Of a stretch of DNA of 46,130 nucleotides, positions 41,750 to 46,130 are shown in pieces. The position numbers and the translations under genes were made by a program. The DNA comes from Bacillota bacterium (lineage in GTDB: Bacteria > Bacillota > DTU065): assembly GCA_018435125.1 (NCBI GenBank), contig JAHDNZ010000039.1, positions 1 through 46,130 on the forward strand, written 5' to 3'. The first letter of the stretch is position 1. The number at the start of each line of letters is the position of its first letter. The notes beneath the pieces are model-generated. The model ran no database searches. It was given only the letters and a program-made list of their open reading frames with translations, and was not told the DNA's origin.

Positions 41750-42304
41750 TTAGACCTCCATGATATCTTTCTCTTTAGCTGCTAATAATTGATCTATCTG
41801 GGCAATGTATTGATCGGTTAATTTTTGAATCTCAGTTTGACCTTTTTTATTCTCATCTTCGGTAATAGTGCTTTCTTTTTCCATTTTCTTAAGTGTGTCA
41901 TTAGCTTCTCTGCGCACATTCCGGACTGCTATTTTCATCTCTTCGGAGACCTTTTTGGCAAATTTAACTAAATCTTTACGACGTTCTTCAGTTAAGGTTG
42001 GAATGGCAAGTCTGATTAACTGACCGTCATTAGTAGGATTAAGACCTAGATCAGCAATACGAATAGCTTTGTCAATGGCAGAGATAGTTGATCTGTCGTA
42101 GGGTTGTACAATAAGCATTCTTGGCTCCGGAGCAGAAACCATGGCCACCTGATTAAGAGGCATCCTTGAACCATAGGCCTCTACTTCAACACGATCAAGT
42201 AAGGCCGGATTAGCTCTGCCAGTACGAATAGAAGCCAGTTCCTTTTTGGTTGAATCAATAACCTTTTCCATTCTAGTCTTGGAATCATCAATGATCTTTT
42301 GCAT
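41750..42304 (-). CDS. frr: Ribosome recycling factor
   Basis: A 184-residue factor that splits post-termination ribosomes with EF-G. Motifs: [60 protein letters not shown] and [19 protein letters not shown]. It overlaps the pyrH end by 17 bases; the start ATG follows AGGGGAGG. Length normal. Confidence 0.98.
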   Translation of the reverse strand: MQKIIDDSKTRMEKVIDSTKKELASIRTGRANPALLDRVEVEAYGSRMPLNQVAMVSAPEPRMLIVQPYDRSTISAIDKAIRIADLGLNPTNDGQLIRLAIPTLTEERRKDLVKFAKKVSEEMKIAVRNVRREANDTLKKMEKESTITEDENKKGQTEIQKLTDQYIAQIDQLLAAKEKDIMEV

Positions 42305-43025
42305 TATTATCCTCCCCTATAACTGTTCCTACTTGCTCGCCCATAGCTGCTTTTAAAGCACTACCCGGCTTATTAAAATCAAACACTATCATAGGAATAT
42401 GATTAACCATACATAAAGATGCCGCTGTTGCGTCCATAACTGTAAGACCTTTGTTAAGCAGATCTAAATACCCCAGTTTTTCAAACTTGGTAGCTTTGGG
42501 ATCTATGGCCGGATCAGCAGAATAAACACCATCTACGCCTCTTTTGGCCATCAGAATTACTTCGGCTTCAATTTCAGCTGCTCTTAGAGCTGCAGTGGTG
42601 TCTGTCGAAAAATAAGGGTTACCTGTTCCTGAGGCAAAGATGACTACCCGACCCTTCTCTAAATGCCGAATCGCTCTGCGCCTGATATAGGGTTCGGCGA
42701 TCTGTCTCATTTCAATTGCTGTCATACAGCGGGTATCGACTCCAACTTGTTCGAGAGCATCCTGTAAACCTAGGGCATTGATTACTGTTGCTAGCATGCC
42801 CATATAATCTGCCTGGGCTCTATCCATACCTTTAGCACTGCCTCTAGCACCTCTCCAGATATTACCGCCGCCAACGACTAAAGCTACTTCTATATTGGCT
42901 TTGGTGAGTTCTTTAATTTCTAAAGATATGCGGTTAAGCACTACCGGATCGAGTCCATGTCCTTGTTCACCTGCTAAAGCTTCTCCGCTTAGTTTCAATA
43001 ATACTCTTTGATATTTAGGTGTCAT
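42288..43025 (-). CDS. pyrH: UMP kinase
   Basis: A 245-residue enzyme phosphorylating UMP, regulated in bacteria by GTP and UTP. Preferred start: ATG 43025 after GGGGGAG. A longer frame to 43115 lies in the terminator region and lacks a ribosome site. Motifs: [51 protein letters not shown] and [20 protein letters not shown]. Confidence 0.98.
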   Translation of the reverse strand: MTPKYQRVLLKLSGEALAGEQGHGLDPVVLNRISLEIKELTKANIEVALVVGGGNIWRGARGSAKGMDRAQADYMGMLATVINALGLQDALEQVGVDTRCMTAIEMRQIAEPYIRRRAIRHLEKGRVVIFASGTGNPYFSTDTTAALRAAEIEAEVILMAKRGVDGVYSADPAIDPKATKFEKLGYLDLLNKGLTVMDATAASLCMVNHIPMIVFDFNKPGSALKAAMGEQVGTVIGEDNNAKDH

Positions 43026-43104
43026 AGACGCTCCCCCTGTCTTTATTATTATTCTATTTAAAAAGTGAACATCCTTGTTTAATAAAGTTCCTACTTTATA
43101 AAAC

Positions 43105-43131
43105 AAAGAGAACACCAGAGGTGCTCTCTTT
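43105..43131 (-). terminator. Hairpin behind tsf
   Basis: AAAGAGAACACC (43105-43116) and GGTGCTCTCTTT (43120-43131) form a stem fully paired on the minus strand (one G-U) with a 3-base loop. GTTTTATAA follows, a moderate T-tract. It begins right behind the tsf stop and probably limits read-through into pyrH. Confidence 0.65.
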
Positions 43132-43135
43132 AGAT

Positions 43136-44059
43136 TCAGGAATTAGTCATTTTTGCGACCTCAGCTGCTAAATCATCGCTTTTTTTCTCGATGCCTTCGC
43201 CTCTTTCAAAGCGAACAAATCCTAAAATAGTAATATTACTATTTAAGTCTTTGGCAACTGATTTGATATGAGCTTCTACCTTAACATTGTCTTCCCGAAT
43301 AAACTCCTGTTCAAGAAGACAGACTTCACTATAATATTTGTTGAGTCGACCGGTAACAATTTTATCGACAATTGCTTCGGGTTTACCTTCCTGAAGTGCT
43401 TGAACTCTGTAGATTTTTTTCTCTTCTTCAAGTTTTTGTGCATCTACTTCTAAGCGGTTTATATAAAGAGGATTAGCTGCTGCAATCTGCAAAGCCAAAT
43501 CTTTTAGCAATTCATTAAAGGCATCGCTTTGAGCAACTTCAGCCGAGTCAGCCTTGGCCTTTACTAAAACACCGATTTTACCGTTTAAGTGAACATAGGA
43601 TGTCATATTTTCTGTAGCATCCTTGGCCTCAAAAATAGCAAAACGACGCACGGCCATATTTTCGCCGGTTTTGGCAATCATTGATTTGAGATAGTCCTCA
43701 AAGGTACCCTCGTTAACTTTAAGTGTTAAGAAGGTATCTAAATCAGCTGGTTTTTCCTTGGCCAGTAAATTTAATGTCCTCTTTACCAAGTCGCTAAAGT
43801 CTTCGGTTTTAGCAACAAAGTCAGTCTCACAGTTTACCTCAACTAAAACGCCGACATTGTTTTCTATCAATGTGGCAACCACACCTTCAGCAGCAACACG
43901 TCCAGCTCTTTTAGCTGCGGCAGCCAAACCTTTTTCTCTCAAAAATTCGATCGCTTTTTTTAGATCACCTTTAGTCTCCGTAAGCGCTTTTTTGCAATCC
44001 ATCATACCAGCGCCTGTTTTTTCACGTAACTCTTTTACCATAGCAGCGGAAATATCCAT
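43136..44059 (-). CDS. tsf: Elongation factor Ts
   Basis: A 307-residue nucleotide-exchange factor of EF-Tu. Motifs: [20 protein letters not shown] (UBA-like and signature 1) and [20 protein letters not shown] (core, signature 2). It is longer than many EF-Ts (about 290) because of a helical segment near residues 205-240. It lies 67 bases behind rpsB, probably the same transcript. Confidence 0.98.
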   Translation of the reverse strand: MDISAAMVKELREKTGAGMMDCKKALTETKGDLKKAIEFLREKGLAAAAKRAGRVAAEGVVATLIENNVGVLVEVNCETDFVAKTEDFSDLVKRTLNLLAKEKPADLDTFLTLKVNEGTFEDYLKSMIAKTGENMAVRRFAIFEAKDATENMTSYVHLNGKIGVLVKAKADSAEVAQSDAFNELLKDLALQIAAANPLYINRLEVDAQKLEEEKKIYRVQALQEGKPEAIVDKIVTGRLNKYYSEVCLLEQEFIREDNVKVEAHIKSVAKDLNSNITILGFVRFERGEGIEKKSDDLAAEVAKMTNS

Positions 44060-44126
44060 CTATATGCCTCCTCTCTTCACACACGAAAGAGGGGGTGAAA
44101 GAATAAACCTCCACGCCCCAGTTAGA

Positions 44127-44915
44127 CTACTTAATATCGTCATCCATGGCGTTATCGTCTAGCACATCATCCATGGGAATATTCTCTGTCGCTTCTTCAG
44201 TATGTTGTCTTACTGCGTCTTGTCCTGCATCTTGTCCTTCATTGGCTTCAATAACTGCATCCGAAATTACAGAAGCAATTAATTTAACAGCGCGAATAGC
44301 ATCATCGTTGCCCGGGATAACGAAGTCTACTTCATCGGGATCGCAGTTAGTATCAACGATAGCGATAGTTGGAATACCAAGTTTTCTTGCCTCGGCAATA
44401 GCAATCTTTTCTTTGCGGGGATCAATTATAAACAAAGCTCCGGGAAGCTTAGTCATATTTTCAATACCGCCAAGATACTTTTTCAGCTTAGCATACTCTG
44501 CCTTTAATTGCTGAACCTCTTTTTTCGGTAACAGTTCAAAACTGCCATTTTCGGCCATTTGTTCCAACTTTTGCATGTATTTAACCCTTAAACGAATTGT
44601 CTTAAAGTTAGTCAGCATGCCACCTAACCAACGTTCATTGACAAAAAACTGTCCGCAACGCTCAGCTTCTTCACGAATCGTTTCCTGGGCCTGCTTTTTG
44701 GTGCCGACAAACAGAATGCTTTCACCCTCAGAAGCTATAGAACGGATAAAGTCATAAGCCTCTTCAATTTTTTTAACAGTTTTTTGCAAATCAATAATGT
44801 AGATACCATTACGCTCAGTGAAGATGTATGGTTTCATCTTAGGATTCCATCTTCTTGTCTGGTGTCCAAAATGGACCCCAGCTTCGAGCAATTGTTTCAT
44901 AGAAACTACGCCCAT
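44127..44915 (-). CDS. rpsB: Ribosomal protein S2
   Basis: A 262-residue small-subunit protein, late assembly, needed for S1 and mRNA placement. Motifs: [57 protein letters not shown] and [21 protein letters not shown] long acidic C-terminal tail ([14 protein letters not shown]) is present. It has its own strong promoter and a folded leader, with AAGGAGGTAATTTT before the start. Confidence 0.98.
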   Translation of the reverse strand: MGVVSMKQLLEAGVHFGHQTRRWNPKMKPYIFTERNGIYIIDLQKTVKKIEEAYDFIRSIASEGESILFVGTKKQAQETIREEAERCGQFFVNERWLGGMLTNFKTIRLRVKYMQKLEQMAENGSFELLPKKEVQQLKAEYAKLKKYLGGIENMTKLPGALFIIDPRKEKIAIAEARKLGIPTIAIVDTNCDPDEVDFVIPGNDDAIRAVKLIASVISDAVIEANEGQDAGQDAVRQHTEEATENIPMDDVLDDNAMDDDIK

Positions 44916-44942
44916 AAAATTACCTCCTTAGTTTTTCCTCCC

Positions 44943-45005
44943 CGCATCTCATCTCCTCTAGAAACCAATGTAAGACCATCTGGCACTCTCTAGCGGATCG
45001 ATGCG
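44943..45005 (-). promoter_or_regulatory. Structured rpsB leader, candidate S2 autoregulatory RNA
   Basis: On the minus strand CGCATC (45005-45000) pairs with GATGCG (44948-44943). Inside it CCGCTAGA pairs with TCTAGAGG with one mismatch, enclosing a CCAGATGG-containing loop. The element lies between the predicted start site (near 45021) and the rpsB ribosome site. rpsB leaders are autoregulatory in other bacteria. The match to a known class is not tested. Confidence 0.45.
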
Positions 45006-45027
45006 AGTGTGTTTTACACCGTTTAGT

Positions 45028-45056
45028 AGTATATCATACTGCCATGGCTTTAACAA
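45028..45056 (-). promoter_or_regulatory. rpsB-tsf promoter
   Basis: On the minus strand, TTGTTA (opposite 45051-45056), a 17-bp spacer, and TATACT (opposite 45028-45033) with TATGA just before it, giving an extended -10 flavour. Transcript start near 45021. Confidence 0.75.
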
Positions 45057-45226
45057 GAGTTTCTATTGGTTTTATGTAGTTATCGTAGTTCGCAGTTTGT
45101 CGTTGTTCACGCTTTTTGAAAAAGTAATTGCTACTTTATAGGACTTATTTCTACCTTTGACAAAATTGAAAACTAACTTTAAAACTTAAGGCTTATCTAG
45201 ATTATTAATGCTTACAGCTAGCGGTA

Positions 45227-46130
45227 TTATTCCGGTAAGTGACTTAAAAAGCGCAAACTCCATAAAAGTGGCCTTACTTTAATTGTTTTTCCTTGCAATG
45301 CTTGCTCAAATAATTCAATAGCATTATCTAGTCTGGCTTTTAGCATCCCTTGTCCAGCTTCTTTAGAAGCCTTCTTGGGATCCCCCATATAAGGCTTCAT
45401 GTTGGCAGAGTTTATCCAAGCTAAGGTATTGGCCAGATGCAGAAGATCATTGCCTGCCTCTTTAAAGCCTATTTTATCTAACAATACAGCTGTTTTTTGG
45501 GTCGCTCGCGCGAAACCTGTTATCTTAGGTGGCAAAGATGCTGCTTCTTTTTGGTAGTCTTCTTTGACACAATCAGGTTCTAAAGTAAGCATCAGAGAGG
45601 TTTCGTTGGTACCGGCATGGCTATCTGGATCATCACCGCAAACTTGGGGTTTTAAACCTGCTTTTTTGAGAAAATCTGGGTCGTGTTGAACCATTTTACA
45701 AAAATCGCTGTTAAAAGGATCCACTAAATAAAAATGGTAGCTACGCCATAGTCTTCTCGAGGCTTTTTCTATAGCCATTTGATGACGAGGTCCCCCATGA
45801 TTATCTGCTAGAAACAAATAGCGAAAACCTTGTTGAGAAAGTCCTTTACCATAATTAAGCAAAACACCCTGTAAATATTTAGCCTCAACTGACAGCGAGC
45901 CTGGTAAAGGTAGAGCATCTGAGCCTAGATAAAGTGGTGGCAATTTAATTATGGTAAGTTCGGGATGCTTTTTAGACAGATCCTTGGCATATTGTTCTAA
46001 TATTTTTTCAGCGATAAAGACATCAGTTCCCACAGGAAGATGATGCCCATGAACTTCAATAGGGCTTACACTCATCATAAAAACTGTACTCTTTCGATCT
46101 AGTTTTGCTAATTCATCAAAAGTTAATTCA
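45227..46130 (-). CDS. Creatininase-family amidohydrolase (partial, runs off the right edge)
   Basis: At least 300 residues. The frame is open through the right edge: residues before the ATG at 46078 read ELTFDELAKLDRKSTVFMMS, matching the family's N-terminal helix and strand, so that ATG is internal and the start is outside the window. Metal-site motifs: VHGHHLPVGTD (the family's EQHGPHLPLGTD equivalent, with Glu replaced by Val-His-Gly context) and FLADNHGGPRHQ (family NGHGGN). Creatininase-fold enzymes hydrolyse cyclic amides and related formamides; the substrate here is unknown. The C-terminal helical third is less conserved. Confidence 0.85.
   Translation of the reverse strand, partial: ELTFDELAKLDRKSTVFMMSVSPIEVHGHHLPVGTDVFIAEKILEQYAKDLSKKHPELTIIKLPPLYLGSDALPLPGSLSVEAKYLQGVLLNYGKGLSQQGFRYLFLADNHGGPRHQMAIEKASRRLWRSYHFYLVDPFNSDFCKMVQHDPDFLKKAGLKPQVCGDDPDSHAGTNETSLMLTLEPDCVKEDYQKEAASLPPKITGFARATQKTAVLLDKIGFKEAGNDLLHLANTLAWINSANMKPYMGDPKKASKEAGQGMLKARLDNAIELFEQALQGKTIKVRPLLWSLRFLSHLPE

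Noticed and set aside
43026-43115. N-terminal extension of pyrH
   Set aside because: No ribosome site, overlaps the region behind the tsf terminator, and is not a family feature.
45227-46078. Creatininase-family gene complete with start at 46078
   Set aside because: The frame stays open to the window edge and the upstream residues match the family N-terminus, so the gene is truncated by the window.
1-46130. CRISPR arrays, tRNA or rRNA genes, insertion sequences, phage genes
   Set aside because: No regularly spaced repeats, cloverleaf-like segments, transposase or integrase frames were seen on either strand by reading.

Overview
The window looks like chromosomal DNA of an A+T-rich, low-GC Gram-positive bacterium of the Bacillota (Clostridia-like or a deeper branching class). 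This rests on the core gene order rpsB-tsf-pyrH-frr-uppS-cdsA-dxr-rseP-ispG-polC-rimP-nusA-ylxR-ylxQ-infB-rbfA-nrnA-truB-ribF-rpsO-pnp. It also rests on a PolC-type replicative polymerase, strong AGGAGG-type ribosome sites, frequent GTG/TTG starts and many U-tailed hairpin terminators. The species cannot be named from the sequence. I see no rRNA, tRNA, CRISPR array, insertion sequence or phage gene.

Layout. (1) 1-13 kb is an accessory region with a carbohydrate-uptake and hydrolysis flavour: two related orphan sugar-type ABC solute-binding proteins, an SGNH esterase, a GH2 glycosidase, a DUF4855 protein, a TetR regulator, a secreted protein of unknown family and a membrane protein with a degenerate alpha/beta-hydrolase domain. 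(2) 13.3-21.3 kb, all on the minus strand, holds poorly characterised genes. At its head are a DUF2207-like membrane protein ending in a (Cys-Ala)5 tail and, overlapping it by one base (TGATG), a radical SAM/SPASM enzyme with a PqqD-like N-terminal domain. Behind them come a secreted DUF4097-like protein, a secreted beta-sandwich protein, small membrane proteins, a 566-residue orphan and a pRiA4b-ORF3-like protein. (3) 21.4-46.1 kb is the housekeeping cluster, all minus strand: DUF3866, pnp, rpsO, the nusA-infB translation/RNA operon, polC, and isoprenoid, phospholipid, cell-wall-carrier and ribosome-recycling genes up to tsf and rpsB. A creatininase-family gene runs off the right edge.

How the parts work together. 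The housekeeping block divides into transcription units by visible signals. There are good sigma-A-type promoters before rpsB, rpsO and rimP, and U-tailed hairpins after tsf, the glycosyltransferase gene, polC, rpsO and pnp. The hairpin between polC and rimP lies downstream of the rimP-nusA promoter, so it may also act as an attenuator of the operon that encodes NusA. PolC lacks the 3'-5' exonuclease domain normally inserted in its PHP domain.

The best candidate for an undescribed system is the translationally coupled pair at 18660-21343. A predicted cytoplasmic Cys-Ala repeat tail on a membrane protein sits beside a radical SAM enzyme with a RiPP-recognition-like domain, which suggests post-translational modification of the tail of an otherwise ordinary protein. 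This is inference from architecture and adjacency. Second-tier oddities are an A7-run frameshift that separates the DUF4855 protein from its signal peptide, a hairpin that could bring the Shine-Dalgarno site to the TetR start codon, and the apparent pseudo-enzyme at 1671-3755.
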